Both the position numbers and the translations under genes were made by a program. This document shows positions 53,648 through 63,827 of a DNA stretch of 64,000 nucleotides, one piece after another (the first letter of the stretch is position 1; each line of letters begins with the position of its first letter). Origin of the DNA: Aeromicrobium stalagmiti. Its GTDB lineage: Bacteria > Actinomycetota > Actinomycetes > Propionibacteriales > Nocardioidaceae. The notes under the pieces were generated by a model, which did no database searches, was not told the DNA's origin, and saw only the letters and a program-made list of their open reading frames with translations. The stretch lies in NCBI RefSeq assembly GCF_013283745.1, contig NZ_JABSTZ010000002.1, forward strand, positions 62,001 to 126,000. The letters are read 5' to 3'.

Positions 53648-53674
53648 ATGTCTTCGAAGGAGCCTCTCTCATGA
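53648..53674 (+). CDS. Eight-codon leaderless ORF overlapping the thiolase start
   Basis: An ATG lies 7 nt after the -10 TAAAGT and opens MSSKEPLS. Its TGA overlaps the thiolase ATG (ATGA). Because the spacing equals that of other leaderless starts here, ribosomes probably initiate on it and reinitiate at the thiolase gene, helped by the internal GAAGGAG. Confidence 0.4.
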   Translation: MSSKEPLS

Positions 53675-54861
53675 CCCAGTCCGTCATCATCGCCGGCGCG
53701 CGCACCCCGATCGGCCGCCTCCTCGGCGGTCTCAAGACCCTCTCCGGCTCGGACCTTGGCGGTCTGGCCATCAAGGGAGCCCTCGAGAAGGCCGGCGTCA
53801 GTGGCGACCAGGTCGACTACGTGATCATGGGCCAGGTGCTGCAGGCCGGCGCCGGTCAGGTTCCCGCCCGCCAGGCTGCGCACAAGGGTGGCATCCCGCT
53901 GGGTGTCCCCGCGGTCTCGATCAACAAGGTCTGCCTCTCGGGCATCAACGCGATCGCGCTGGCCGACCAGCTCATCCGCGCAGGCGAGTACGACGTCGTC
54001 GTCGCCGGTGGCCAGGAGTCGATGACCCAGGCGCCCCACATGCTGCTGGGCTCGCGCGAGGGCACCAAGTACGGCGACACCAAGCTCGTCGACCACATGG
54101 CGGCCGACGGTCTCTGGGACGCGCTGACCGACCAGGCCATGGGCGGCCTGACCGAGCAGATCAACGCCGACCAGCAGAAGTTCACCCGCGAGCAGCAGGA
54201 CGCGTTCAGCGCCGCGTCGCACCAGAAGGCGGCCGTCGCGCAGAAGAACGGTGTCTTCGACGAGGAGATCGTCCCGGTCGAGATCCCGACCCGCAAGGGT
54301 GACCCGATCGTCGTCGCCGCCGACGAGGGCGTGCGGGGCGACACCACGACCGAGTCGCTCGGCAAACTGCGCCCGGCGTTCGACAAGAACGGCACCATCA
54401 CGGCCGGCTCGGCCAGCCAGATCTCCGACGGCGCCGCCGCGGTGGTCGTCATGAGCAAGGCCAAGGCCGAGGAGCTCGGGCTGTCGTGGATCGCCGAGAT
54501 CGGCGCCGCCGGCGTCGTCGCGGGCCCCGACTCCAGCCTGCAGAGCCAGCCGGCCAACGCCATCGCGCTGGCGTGCGAGAAGGAGGGCATCACGCCCGCC
54601 GACCTCGACCTCGTCGAGATCAACGAGGCCTTCGCGGCCGTGGGCATCGCCTCGACCGCCGAGCTCGGCATCAGCGAGGACATCGTCAACGTCAACGGCG
54701 GCGCCATCGCCCTGGGTCACCCGATCGGCGCCAGCGGCGCCCGCATCGCGCTGCACCTCGCGCTCGAGCTGGGACGTCGCGGCGGCGGCATCGGCGCTGC
54801 TGCCCTGTGCGGCGGTGGCGGTCAGGGCGATGCGCTGATCATCCGCGTCCCCAAGAAGTAG
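53671..54861 (+). CDS. atoB: Acetyl-CoA C-acetyltransferase (thiolase)
   Basis: This 396-residue biosynthetic-type thiolase condenses two acetyl-CoA into acetoacetyl-CoA. It has nucleophile Cys88 (NKVCLSG), the His of [18 protein letters not shown] and the second Cys in [11 protein letters not shown]. It supplies the first step of the ethylmalonyl-CoA pathway and also serves fatty-acid or PHB metabolism. The M. tuberculosis counterpart at this locus is fadA4. meaB follows 25 nt downstream. Confidence 0.95.
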   Translation: MTQSVIIAGARTPIGRLLGGLKTLSGSDLGGLAIKGALEKAGVSGDQVDYVIMGQVLQAGAGQVPARQAAHKGGIPLGVPAVSINKVCLSGINAIALADQLIRAGEYDVVVAGGQESMTQAPHMLLGSREGTKYGDTKLVDHMAADGLWDALTDQAMGGLTEQINADQQKFTREQQDAFSAASHQKAAVAQKNGVFDEEIVPVEIPTRKGDPIVVAADEGVRGDTTTESLGKLRPAFDKNGTITAGSASQISDGAAAVVVMSKAKAEELGLSWIAEIGAAGVVAGPDSSLQSQPANAIALACEKEGITPADLDLVEINEAFAAVGIASTAELGISEDIVNVNGGAIALGHPIGASGARIALHLALELGRRGGGIGAAALCGGGGQGDALIIRVPKK

Positions 54862-54886
54862 TCGTCCGCACGGACGAGCCCGACCG

Positions 54887-55876
54887 ATGACGTCAGACAG
54901 CCGCGCCACCACGCCCCCGCAACCCGGAGGCGCCCCGAGCGTGGCCGATCTCGTGCAGCAGGCACGTGACGGCCAGCCTCGGGCGGTGGCGCGGCTGATC
55001 TCGTTGGTCGAGGACCGGTCGCCGTCGTTGCGCGAGGTGAGTGCCGCACTGACGCCGCTCGTCGGCGGTGCTCACGTCGTGGGCATCACCGGCTCGCCCG
55101 GCGTCGGCAAGTCGACCTCGACGTCCGCGCTCGTCACCGCGCTGCGCGCGCAGGGGCAGCGCGTGGGAGTGCTGGCGGTCGACCCGTCGTCCCCGTTCTC
55201 CGGTGGTGCCCTGCTCGGTGACCGGATCCGCATGCAGGACCACGCCCTCGACGAGGGCGTCTACATCCGGTCGATGGCCAGTCGCGGTCACCTCGGCGGG
55301 CTGTCGGCCACGGCGCCCCAGGCCCTGCGGGTGCTGGACGCTGCCGGCTGCGACGTCGTCCTGGTCGAGACGGTGGGAGTCGGTCAGTCCGAGGTCGAGA
55401 TCGCGGGCCTCGCCGACACGACGCTCGTGCTGCTCGCGCCCGGCATGGGCGACGGCATCCAGGCGGCCAAGGCCGGCATCCTCGAGATCGGCGACGTGTT
55501 CGTCGTCAACAAGGCCGACCGCGACGGTGCGGTCTCGACGCGGCGCGAGCTGCGCTCTGTCATCGCGATGACCGACCGCGCCGACGGCTCGTGGACGCCC
55601 CCGATCCTCCTGACGACGGCCACGACGGGGGAGGGCGTCCCCGAGGTCGTCGAGCAGATCCTCGCCCACCGTGCCCACCTGCAGGACTCGGGCGAGCTGG
55701 AACGACGTCGCCTGGCCCGCACCCGTCGCGAGATCGAGGCCCTCGCGCTCACCCAGGTGCGGTCGCGGTTCGCCCACCTGTCGGGCGACACCCGGCTCGA
55801 CACCCTGGCCGCGCAGGTCCTGGCCGGGCAGACTGATCCCTTCGCGGCGGCGGACACGCTCGTCGAGCACCTGTGA
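54887..55876 (+). CDS. meaB: MeaB/ArgK-type GTPase chaperone of B12-dependent mutases
   Basis: This 329-residue G3E-family GTPase loads and protects adenosylcobalamin in acyl-CoA mutases. It has the P-loop GSPGVGKSTS, switch regions DPSSPFSGGALLGDRIRM and VETVGVGQSE, and the base-recognition motif NKAD. The N-terminal 35 residues are a Pro-rich extension. It sits in a likely operon with the thiolase, so it would be co-induced with ethylmalonyl-CoA pathway genes and serve Ecm. Confidence 0.94.
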   Translation: MTSDSRATTPPQPGGAPSVADLVQQARDGQPRAVARLISLVEDRSPSLREVSAALTPLVGGAHVVGITGSPGVGKSTSTSALVTALRAQGQRVGVLAVDPSSPFSGGALLGDRIRMQDHALDEGVYIRSMASRGHLGGLSATAPQALRVLDAAGCDVVLVETVGVGQSEVEIAGLADTTLVLLAPGMGDGIQAAKAGILEIGDVFVVNKADRDGAVSTRRELRSVIAMTDRADGSWTPPILLTTATTGEGVPEVVEQILAHRAHLQDSGELERRRLARTRREIEALALTQVRSRFAHLSGDTRLDTLAAQVLAGQTDPFAAADTLVEHL

Positions 55877-55928
55877 CCCGTCGGCGCGCCTGCAGGGATT
55901 CGTCAGCTTCGGTCGACACAATGGGACC

Positions 55929-56087
55929 GTGTTGAAGAAGGTCATCGCGCTATTCGTCGTGGGGTTCATCATCTATTACCTGTTGAACACGCCCGCGAAC
56001 GCCGCAGACGTCGTCAGTGATGCTGCCGGCGGGATCATGGACGCCTTCAGCCAGGTCGGCGTCTTCTTCAACGAGCTCGTCGCCTAG
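55929..56087 (+). CDS. 52-residue single-pass membrane protein
   Basis: The sequence MLKKVIALFVVGFIIYYLLNT is one membrane helix with a basic N-terminus. It is followed by about 30 residues with amphipathic character (AADVVSDAAGGIMDAFSQVGVFF). The GTG at 55929 lies 6 nt after CACAAT (55917-55922). It precedes the PH-domain gene by 9 nt and is probably co-transcribed. The function is unknown; ANA could also be a signal peptidase site. Confidence 0.75.
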   Translation: MLKKVIALFVVGFIIYYLLNTPANAADVVSDAAGGIMDAFSQVGVFFNELVA

Positions 56088-56096
56088 GGCATCGAC

Positions 56097-56645
56097 ATGA
56101 TCCGGGCGCTGCTCGATCGTCTGCCCGAACAGGATGTCGACCGACACCTCCTCGCCGACGAGGGCGAGATCGTCATCGACCTCGTGCGTCACCACTACAT
56201 CGTCTTCTGGCGTCCGGTCGCCGAGGCGCTGGGCGGTGTCCTCTCGCTGCTGCTGGCCTTCGTCGGACCGATCAGCCTCGGCTGGTTCTTCATCATCGTG
56301 TTCCTCGGGCTGACGCTGCACGCGCTCTACCTCACGGCTCGTGAGCACCGCGACATCTTCGTCATCACCAACATGCGGGTGTTCCGCATGACGGGCGTCT
56401 TCTCGGTGCGCATCGCAACGATGCCGATCACCCGCATCCTCGACATCACGGTCGAGAAGCCGCTGCTCGGCCGCATGATCGGCTACGGGCACTTCATCTT
56501 CGAGTCCGCGGCGCAGGCACAGGGGCTGCGACACATCCGGTTCATCGGCGACCCCGATGCCCGTGACCTGACGATCCAGCGCGTGATCCAGCGCTCCGGC
56601 CTGCGTGGCAAGACGATGGAGCAGCGCCTGATGGATGGCAACTGA
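56097..56645 (+). CDS. Bacterial PH-domain membrane protein
   Basis: This 182-residue protein has two hydrophobic segments (VLSLLLAFVGPISLGWFFIIVFLGLTLHALYL) followed by a bacterial PH-like domain (FVITNMRVFRMTGVFSVRIATMPITRILDITVEKPLLGRMIGYG). The arrangement fits membrane-anchored bPH proteins of unknown function in the actinobacterial envelope. Confidence 0.85.
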   Translation: MIRALLDRLPEQDVDRHLLADEGEIVIDLVRHHYIVFWRPVAEALGGVLSLLLAFVGPISLGWFFIIVFLGLTLHALYLTAREHRDIFVITNMRVFRMTGVFSVRIATMPITRILDITVEKPLLGRMIGYGHFIFESAAQAQGLRHIRFIGDPDARDLTIQRVIQRSGLRGKTMEQRLMDGN

Positions 56646-56677
56646 CCGCTCCGGGCCCTCCTTCCTACAATGGGGGC

Positions 56678-57589
56678 ATGACGTTCTCGCGCCCCGGTGC
56701 CATCGACCTCTCTGCACTGAAGCAGCCCGCCGCACGACCGACCCCGGCCCCTGGTCCGGGCGGCGGATCCTACGCCGTCGACATCGACGAGACGACGTTC
56801 CAGACCGTCGCGCTCGAGGGCTCCATGTCGTACGTCGTGGTGCTCGGTCTCTGGTCGTCACGGGCGCCTCAGGGGGCCGCCTTCAACGACACCCTCGGAT
56901 CGGTCGTCGACTCCTACGCCGGCCAGATCATGCTCGCGCGGGTCGACGTCGACGCCAGCCCCCAGATCGCCCAGGCGCTCAACGTGCAGGGCGTCCCCTA
57001 CGTCGCCGGTCTGGTCAAGGGCCAGCCCGTCCCGCTCTTCCAGGGCACGGTCGACGAGACCGAGATGCGTCGCTACTTCGACGAGCTCGTCCGCATCGCC
57101 GCCGAGAACGGCCTCACCGGCCGGGCCCAGCCCGTCGGGGGAGCGCCCGCCGCGAGCGAGCCGGCCGAGGAGCCGGAGGACCCGCGCTTCGCAGCCGCCG
57201 AGGAGGCGTTCATGGCGAGCGACTTCGAGACGGCGGTAGCCGAGTACGAGAAGCTGCGCGTGCAGTACCCCGCCGACGTCGAGGTCGCTGAGCGCCTCGC
57301 CCGGGTCAAGTGGCTGTCGCGCACCAAGGGTGCCGACCTGCAGGCGGCCCGCAGGGCCGCGGCCGACGATCCCGACGACGTGCCGGCGCAGATGCTGGTC
57401 GCCGACCTCGACATCAGCGGCGGCAACGTCGAGGACGCCTTCCTGCGGCTGATCGACCTGGTCAAGCGCACCTCCGGCGACGAGCGCGAGGCCATCCGCG
57501 AGCGGCTTCTCGAGCTCTTCACGGTCGTCGGCATCGCCGACCCCGTCGTCATGTCGGCCCGACGGTCGCTCGCGACCGCCCTGTTCTAG
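56678..57589 (+). CDS. Thioredoxin-like TPR protein (CnoX-like), redox-inactive
   Basis: This 303-residue protein has a thioredoxin fold at about residues 40-145 (VVVLGLWSSRAPQGAAFNDTL; RVDVDASPQIAQALNVQGVPYV) and helical TPR-like repeats after residue 165. The redox CxxC is replaced (WSSRAPQ), as in CnoX-type holdases that bind unfolded proteins. The ATG is 6 nt after TACAAT (56666-56671), a clear leaderless start. The M. tuberculosis counterpart is Rv1324. Confidence 0.88.
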   Translation: MTFSRPGAIDLSALKQPAARPTPAPGPGGGSYAVDIDETTFQTVALEGSMSYVVVLGLWSSRAPQGAAFNDTLGSVVDSYAGQIMLARVDVDASPQIAQALNVQGVPYVAGLVKGQPVPLFQGTVDETEMRRYFDELVRIAAENGLTGRAQPVGGAPAASEPAEEPEDPRFAAAEEAFMASDFETAVAEYEKLRVQYPADVEVAERLARVKWLSRTKGADLQAARRAAADDPDDVPAQMLVADLDISGGNVEDAFLRLIDLVKRTSGDEREAIRERLLELFTVVGIADPVVMSARRSLATALF

Positions 57590-57716
57590 GAGACGCCCCC
57601 GGGACCGGCCCGGACGACCCGTCTGACAACCGGCCCGAACTGACGGTCTGGGGCGGTCGGGACAGGTAGGGTCAGGGCGGCGTCACCACCGGTGGGACGT
57701 GAGAGGGAGCGGTCAG

Positions 57717-58822
<1,106 letters not shown>

Positions 58823-58826
<4 letters not shown>

Positions 58827-59797
58827 GGCGACACCTGCGCGTGCTGCTCGTCGCGACCTGCTCGCTGGCGCTCGCTGCCTGTGCCGTCCCGCACCACCGC
58901 GGTGACGCCAAGGTCGAGAAGACCGCCGCTCGCACCGCCGAGGTCACCCAGATCTTCGACCGCTACCGCGAGGTGCGCAACACCGCGATCGAGCTGCTCG
59001 ACGCCAAGCCGCTGTCGACGGTCGAGACGGGGGCCGTCCTGGCGATCGACTCGGGCTCGTTCGAGGTGTCGCAGCGCCTGGCCAAGACGCAGCAGACCGA
59101 CACGACCGCCGTCGACGTCACCGACGTCCTGACCCCACGTTTCGGCTCCTATCCCTTGTGGTTCTTCGCGGTCGTGCGCGAACGGGGCTCGGACGTCAAC
59201 CGGGTGCAGATCTTCGAGCGGGCCTCGTCGGTCGACCCGTGGCTGCTGAGCGCGAGCCCCGAGACCCTCGTCGACACCGAGCTGCCGGAGATCCGGCGCG
59301 AGTCCGGTGCACCGGTGACGGTCAAGGCGCGGGACGGCGTCGGCATGGCGATGTCGGCCCAGGATGCGGCGGTCGCCTATGCGAAGGTGCTCGCCGATCC
59401 GGAGTCCGACGAGGCCGGTCAGATCGAGGACGACTCGTTCATCAAGCAGATGCGGTCGACCGCGGCCACCAACGGCGGGCTGAAGGGCGTGACGTTCTCC
59501 CAGACCTGGGTGGCCGACGACGTGAAGTACGCGCTGCGGACCAGCGACGGCGGCGCCCTGGCGTTCGTCACGCTGCTGCGGTCGGACACCTACGAGGTCG
59601 GGGACGGCCTGACGATCACCTGGCCCGAGGGCACGCCGCAGCAGGCGTTCCTCGCATCGGGCATCGCCGGCTCGGGCAAGCTCAACTACTACCACCAGGT
59701 GCTGCTCTACATCCCCGGCGGCAGCGGCAAGCCGCGGGCGCTGGGTCAGTACGGCGGGGTGGTCAGCGCGGACGCCGACCGCACGGCGACGGGCTGA
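58823..59797 (+). CDS. Lipoprotein of unknown function
   Basis: This 324-residue protein has a signal peptide with lipobox (LALAAC, lipidated Cys at about residue 20). Its mature domain has the segments FDRYREVRNTAIELLDAKPL, YPLWFFAVVRERG and QTWVADDVKYALRTSDGGALAFVTLLR. Similar actinobacterial lipoproteins are uncharacterised. The ATG overlaps the stop codon of the upstream acidic membrane protein, so the two probably work together at the outer face of the membrane. Confidence 0.82.
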
Positions 59798-59800
59798 GGC

Positions 59801-60658
59801 CTACTCCGCGGCCTTCGGCGCCTCGCGGTAGGACGGCAGGCCGCCGGTCTCGACGGCCTCGAGCAGCTCGATCGCCGCGGCCGCCCCTCGCTCGCGGATC
59901 GTGTCGGGGTCGCACCACCTGACCGACTTGATCTCGGTCGGCTGCAGGGTCATGCCCTCGGTGATCGAGCTGTCGACGACACCGAGGTCGAACAAGAAGA
60001 TGCACGCGTCGTCCCACCCGCGCCAGGCCGGCAGCCAGTTGACGGTGAGCAGCCCGCGGACCTCGACCGTGATACCGAGCTCCTCCTCGAGCTCACGGAC
60101 CAGGCCGAGCGCAGGGGCCTCGCCGACCTCGACGACGCCGCCGGGCAGGTCCCACTCGTTCTTGTAGGTCAGCTCGCACAGCAGGACGCGTCCCTGCTCG
60201 TCGCGCACCAGCCCCTGGCTGATGACCCGCTTGGTCGGCAGGCCGGCGTTGAGGATCGCGATGAAGCCGTCGCGGCTGTGGGCCGGGGGATCGTCGACGA
60301 GACGCGCCATGAGCACCTGGTCGGGGGACTCGCCCGCGATGCGGATGATGCCCTCGCGGCGCAGGCCACCGATCGAGGCGGCACGGATGTCGCCGGTGTC
60401 GTCGACCGGGAGACGCACCTCGACGCGGCCGACCTCGAGCGCCGTGAAGGCGTGGTCGATCGCGAGTCGCAGGGCCCGGGCGACCACGAAGGGCTGCAGC
60501 CGCGAGTTCCACCGGATCGACGCGGCCTGGGTGTCCTCGCGCCGCAGGGCGACGGTGCCGACCCGTTCATCGGCGAGGACGATCGCGAAGCCGGTGAACT
60601 CGTCGGAGCCCGAGGTGGGCTCGAGGGAGAGGTCGTCGTCTCGCAGGGTGACCGTCAT
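59801..60658 (-). CDS. GNAT-like and Nudix hydrolase fusion
   Basis: This 285-residue protein has an N-terminal GNAT-like segment (about residues 20-135: FTGFAIVLADERVGTVALR, LRLAIDHAFTALEVGRVEVRLP) and a C-terminal Nudix domain. The Nudix box GGVVEVGEAPALGLVRELEEELGI is complete. The GNAT half lacks an obvious acetyl-CoA loop. The substrate is unknown. The ATG is 6 nt after TAACCT (60670-60665), so leaderless. Confidence 0.85.
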   Translation of the reverse strand: MTVTLRDDDLSLEPTSGSDEFTGFAIVLADERVGTVALRREDTQAASIRWNSRLQPFVVARALRLAIDHAFTALEVGRVEVRLPVDDTGDIRAASIGGLRREGIIRIAGESPDQVLMARLVDDPPAHSRDGFIAILNAGLPTKRVISQGLVRDEQGRVLLCELTYKNEWDLPGGVVEVGEAPALGLVRELEEELGITVEVRGLLTVNWLPAWRGWDDACIFLFDLGVVDSSITEGMTLQPTEIKSVRWCDPDTIRERGAAAAIELLEAVETGGLPSYREAPKAAE

Positions 60659-60737
60659 GTGATCAGGTTATCGGGCCGACGCAGGTCGGGCAGATCTCGT
60701 CCGCCGACGCCGGGCCGGCCCGGCGTACGCTCGTGCC

Positions 60738-61199
60738 GTGAGCGAGCAACGGGCGATCGCCGCCGTGGCGGCCAGCGGCATCGCGTACGAGGTCACCCGC
60801 CACGGGCCGGTGTCGTCCCTGGTCGAGGCCGCTGCTGCGCGCGGCGTCGAGCCCCGCCAGATCGTCAAGACCCTGGTGGTGCGGCGGGCGGACGACGACT
60901 TCGTCCTCGTCCTGGTGCCGGGTGACCGGACGTTCTCGTGGCCCAAGCTCCGGGCGCTGCTCGGCACCTCGCGCCTGTCGATGCCGGACCCGGCCGGCGC
61001 GCAGGCCGCGACGGGCTACGAGCGCGGCACGATCACCCCGTTCGGCTCCACGACCGCGTGGCCCGTGATCGCCGACTCGCTCGTCACCGGTCGCGTGTCG
61101 CTGGGCGGCGGCGCCCACGGCGTCGCGATCACGGCCGATGCTGGTGACGTGATCCGGGTGCTCGACGCCCGGGTCGCCGACATCTCCGACGACGGATAG
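60738..61199 (+). CDS. YbaK/EbsC-type aminoacyl-tRNA deacylase
   Basis: This 153-residue protein of the YbaK/ProX fold removes mischarged amino acids from tRNA, typically Cys- or Ala-tRNA-Pro. It has the conserved Lys of QIVKTLVV and the GYERGTITPFG loop. GGGAHGVAI is the family's C-terminal motif. The GTG lies 6 nt after TACGCT (60726-60731), fitting a leaderless start. Confidence 0.88.
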   Translation: MSEQRAIAAVAASGIAYEVTRHGPVSSLVEAAAARGVEPRQIVKTLVVRRADDDFVLVLVPGDRTFSWPKLRALLGTSRLSMPDPAGAQAATGYERGTITPFGSTTAWPVIADSLVTGRVSLGGGAHGVAITADAGDVIRVLDARVADISDDG

Positions 61200-61217
61200 A
61201 CCAGCTGACGGACAAGA

Positions 61218-62372
61218 TCAGCCGACGGGCCCGTCGCCGAGCGTCATGGTCTCGGTGTGCGCCTGTCCCGCCGTGTCGGTCCAGGCGACCGTGACGCGGT
61301 CGCCGACCGCGAGCCCGGCGACGGCCTCCGACAGGGCGTCGGCGGACGTGACGGGGCTGCCGTTGAACGAGGTGATCGTGCTGCCGGCGGTGAGCCCGGC
61401 GGACGCGGCGGGGGAGTCGTCGACGACGCCGGCGACGAGCGCGCCGGTGACCTCGGACGAGAGCTGCACGCCGAGATAGCCGTGGTTGCCGATCTGCACG
61501 GTGGCGGACGCGGTGCCCGACTCGATCTGGTCGGCGATGGCGAGCGCCTGCGAGATGGGGACGGCGTAGCCGGTCACGTCGGCCGAGCCGCTGGTCGCCG
61601 CGGTGTTCATGCCGACGACCTCGCCGTCCTCGTCGTAGAGGGCTCCTCCGGAGTCACCCGAGATGATGTCGGCGTCGACCTGGATGAGGCCGCTGAGCCG
61701 CGACGACGCACCGCCCTGCTCGTCCGACACCGTGATCGACTGGTCGAGAGCGACGACAGTGCCCGCCGCTGCGCTGGCCGCCCCGCCGTCGCCGTTGGCG
61801 TTGCCCACGCCGGTGACGTCGTCGCCGACCGCGACGGCTCCGGTGGCGTCGGTCGTGACGGGGGTGAGCCCCGAGGCGCCCTCGAGCTGCAGCACCGCGA
61901 CGTCGTGCGTGCTGTCGTAGCCGACGACGTCCGCGGTGTAGGTCTGCCCGGTCGAGACGACCTCGACCTCGATGGCCGTCGCACCCTCGACGACGTGGTG
62001 GTTGGTGAGGATCTCACCGTCCGACGTCAGCACCATGCCGGTGCCGGCGGCCTGTCCGGTCCCGTAGTCGAGCGTCGTCGTGATGTAGACGAGTCCGACC
62101 TCCTGGGCGGCGGTGGCGTCGACCGCCTCGGTTTCGGTGCCCTGGGACCGTGTCGCGGCCGGTGGTCCGAACGTCCCGCCGTAGGTGCCGCCATAGCCTC
62201 CGGCGTACGGCTGCTGGACGCTCGACGGCCGCTGCACGTCGGTCGTCACCGCCGACGCACCGGACGACGTGGCGTAGCCGATGCCGGTCAGTCCGACGGC
62301 GCTCGCGGCAATGCCGGCGAGGACGAGACGACCGCGCGGACGGCGGGGGACGAGGGTGGTGTGCTGGGTCAT
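61218..62372 (-). CDS. HtrA/DegP-like secreted serine protease with PDZ domain
   Basis: This 384-residue protein has a signal or anchor segment (LVLAGIAASAVGLTGIGYATS) and a Gly/Tyr-rich linker. Its trypsin-like domain has catalytic His in LTNHHVV, Asp in STHDVAVLQL and Ser in ISGDSGGALYD. A C-terminal PDZ domain carries GYLGVQLSSEVTGALVAGVVDDSPAASAGL. AGGAGG precedes the ATG at 62372. It probably handles protein quality control outside the membrane. Confidence 0.92.
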   Translation of the reverse strand: MTQHTTLVPRRPRGRLVLAGIAASAVGLTGIGYATSSGASAVTTDVQRPSSVQQPYAGGYGGTYGGTFGPPAATRSQGTETEAVDATAAQEVGLVYITTTLDYGTGQAAGTGMVLTSDGEILTNHHVVEGATAIEVEVVSTGQTYTADVVGYDSTHDVAVLQLEGASGLTPVTTDATGAVAVGDDVTGVGNANGDGGAASAAAGTVVALDQSITVSDEQGGASSRLSGLIQVDADIISGDSGGALYDEDGEVVGMNTAATSGSADVTGYAVPISQALAIADQIESGTASATVQIGNHGYLGVQLSSEVTGALVAGVVDDSPAASAGLTAGSTITSFNGSPVTSADALSEAVAGLAVGDRVTVAWTDTAGQAHTETMTLGDGPVG

Positions 62373-62513
62373 GGGGGAGCCTCCTGGGGTGCTGGTGACT
62401 CCAGACAAGTCGTCCTTCTTGGGCGCAGGCTGTGAGCCGCCCGGGAGGCGGATAGGACGTCGAACCGGACGGATGGAGTACCCGTCGGCTGTGACCTGTG
62501 CCACGATGCCACG

Positions 62514-62924
62514 GTGGAACTCGAGAACATCCTGTGGATGCTGGTCGCCCTCGCGGGTGTGGTGGTGCTGCTGACGAGGCTGCGGCTGCACGCCAACGAG
62601 GCCCAGGCCGGGCATGCCCAGATCTCCGACGGGCTGGTCAACGCTCACACCGTCGTCGGCGTCGTGACCCTCGCGGTCGCGGGCTACTACCTGTCGTCAC
62701 CCAGCGACGGCCTCGGCTACGCGGCCGCGGGAGTCTGGTGGATCGAGGCGATCATCGGGCTGCTCATCCTGGCGCGCTGGCTGCCCGGGGGAGGGCGGCA
62801 CGCCGCCGACGCCACCGACGACAGCTGGGCCCAGGGCCCGTTCCTGTCGATCCTCGGCCACGTCGGCATGGTGCTCGGCGTCGCGTTCTTCTCGTACTGC
62901 GTGCTCGCCGGCAAGATCGGCTGA
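62514..62924 (+). CDS. Four-helix membrane protein of unknown function
   Basis: This 136-residue protein has four hydrophobic helices (ILWMLVALAGVVVLL; TVVGVVTLAVAGYYL; GVWWIEAIIGLLILA; HVGMVLGVAFFSYCVL). The GTG at 62514 lies 6 nt after CACGAT (62502-62507), a weak leaderless candidate. No family is recognised. Two conserved-looking His (LVNAHTVVG, ILGHVGMV) lie within helices and might bind haem. Confidence 0.7.
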   Translation: MELENILWMLVALAGVVVLLTRLRLHANEAQAGHAQISDGLVNAHTVVGVVTLAVAGYYLSSPSDGLGYAAAGVWWIEAIIGLLILARWLPGGGRHAADATDDSWAQGPFLSILGHVGMVLGVAFFSYCVLAGKIG

Positions 62925-63035
62925 GCCATCGGCCCCTCCGGCCGCCCGCCCGCTCGACGTGTCGCGTGACGACGGCCCCTATGCTCGGGGCGACGGCGCT
63001 CGCCGCGGGCGTCGATGAGCTTTCAGGAGGACATC

Positions 63036-63815
63036 GTGGGCGAGTTCGTACGACTCGAGGTCAGCGACGGCGTGGGCACGATCCGGCTCGACCGGCCGAA
63101 GATGAACGCCCTCAGCGCGCAGGTCCAGGACGAGCTGTCCGCGGTGGCGCAGGAGGCCGACTCACGCGACGACGTCGCCGCCGTCGTCGTCTACGGCGGT
63201 GAGCGGGTCTTCGCGGCCGGCGCCGACGTCAAGGAGATGGCGGCGATGTCGTACGGCGACATGGTCAGGCGAGGCCACTTCCTGCAGGCGTTCACGCGCG
63301 ACCTGGCGGCTATCGGCAAGCCCACGGTGTCGGCCATCACCGGCTTCGCCCTCGGGGGTGGCTGCGAGGTCGCGATGGCGACCGACCTGAGGTTCGCTGC
63401 CGACAACGCCAAGCTCGGCCAGCCCGAGATCCTGCTCGGCATCATCCCCGGAGCAGGCGGAACGCAGCGGCTGACCCGCCTGGTCGGACCGGCCAAGGCC
63501 AAGGAGCTGATCTTCTCGGGCCGCTTCGTCGATGCCCAGGAGGCGCTCGCGATCGGCCTGGTCGACCAGGTGCACCCGGCCGACGAGGTCTATGCCAAGG
63601 CCGTCGAGTGGGCCTCGCAGTTCGTCGGCGGACCCGCGCTCGCGCTCCGTGCCGCCAAGAACGCCGTCGACCGCGGCATCGAGGTCGATCTGCAGACCGG
63701 CCTCGACATCGAGCGGGCGGAGTTCACCAGCCTCTTCGCGACGGACGACCGCCAGGCCGGCATGGACTCGTTCGTCGAGAACGGGCCGGGCAAGGCGACG
63801 TTCAGCGGCAGCTGA
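63036..63815 (+). CDS. Enoyl-CoA hydratase (crotonase family)
   Basis: This 259-residue crotonase has the oxyanion-hole residues in FAAGADVKEM and GFALGGGCEVAMATD, and the two catalytic acids in the GGGCE and PEILLGIIPGAGGTQRL regions. It would hydrate crotonyl-CoA or dehydrate 3-hydroxybutyryl-CoA, the step before Ccr in the ethylmalonyl-CoA pathway. The GTG at 63036 was chosen because AGGAGG sits 5 nt before it; an upstream in-frame ATG at 63015 contains that ribosome binding site. Confidence 0.93.
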   Translation: MGEFVRLEVSDGVGTIRLDRPKMNALSAQVQDELSAVAQEADSRDDVAAVVVYGGERVFAAGADVKEMAAMSYGDMVRRGHFLQAFTRDLAAIGKPTVSAITGFALGGGCEVAMATDLRFAADNAKLGQPEILLGIIPGAGGTQRLTRLVGPAKAKELIFSGRFVDAQEALAIGLVDQVHPADEVYAKAVEWASQFVGGPALALRAAKNAVDRGIEVDLQTGLDIERAEFTSLFATDDRQAGMDSFVENGPGKATFSGS

Positions 63816-63827
63816 GGCTCGCCTGCG

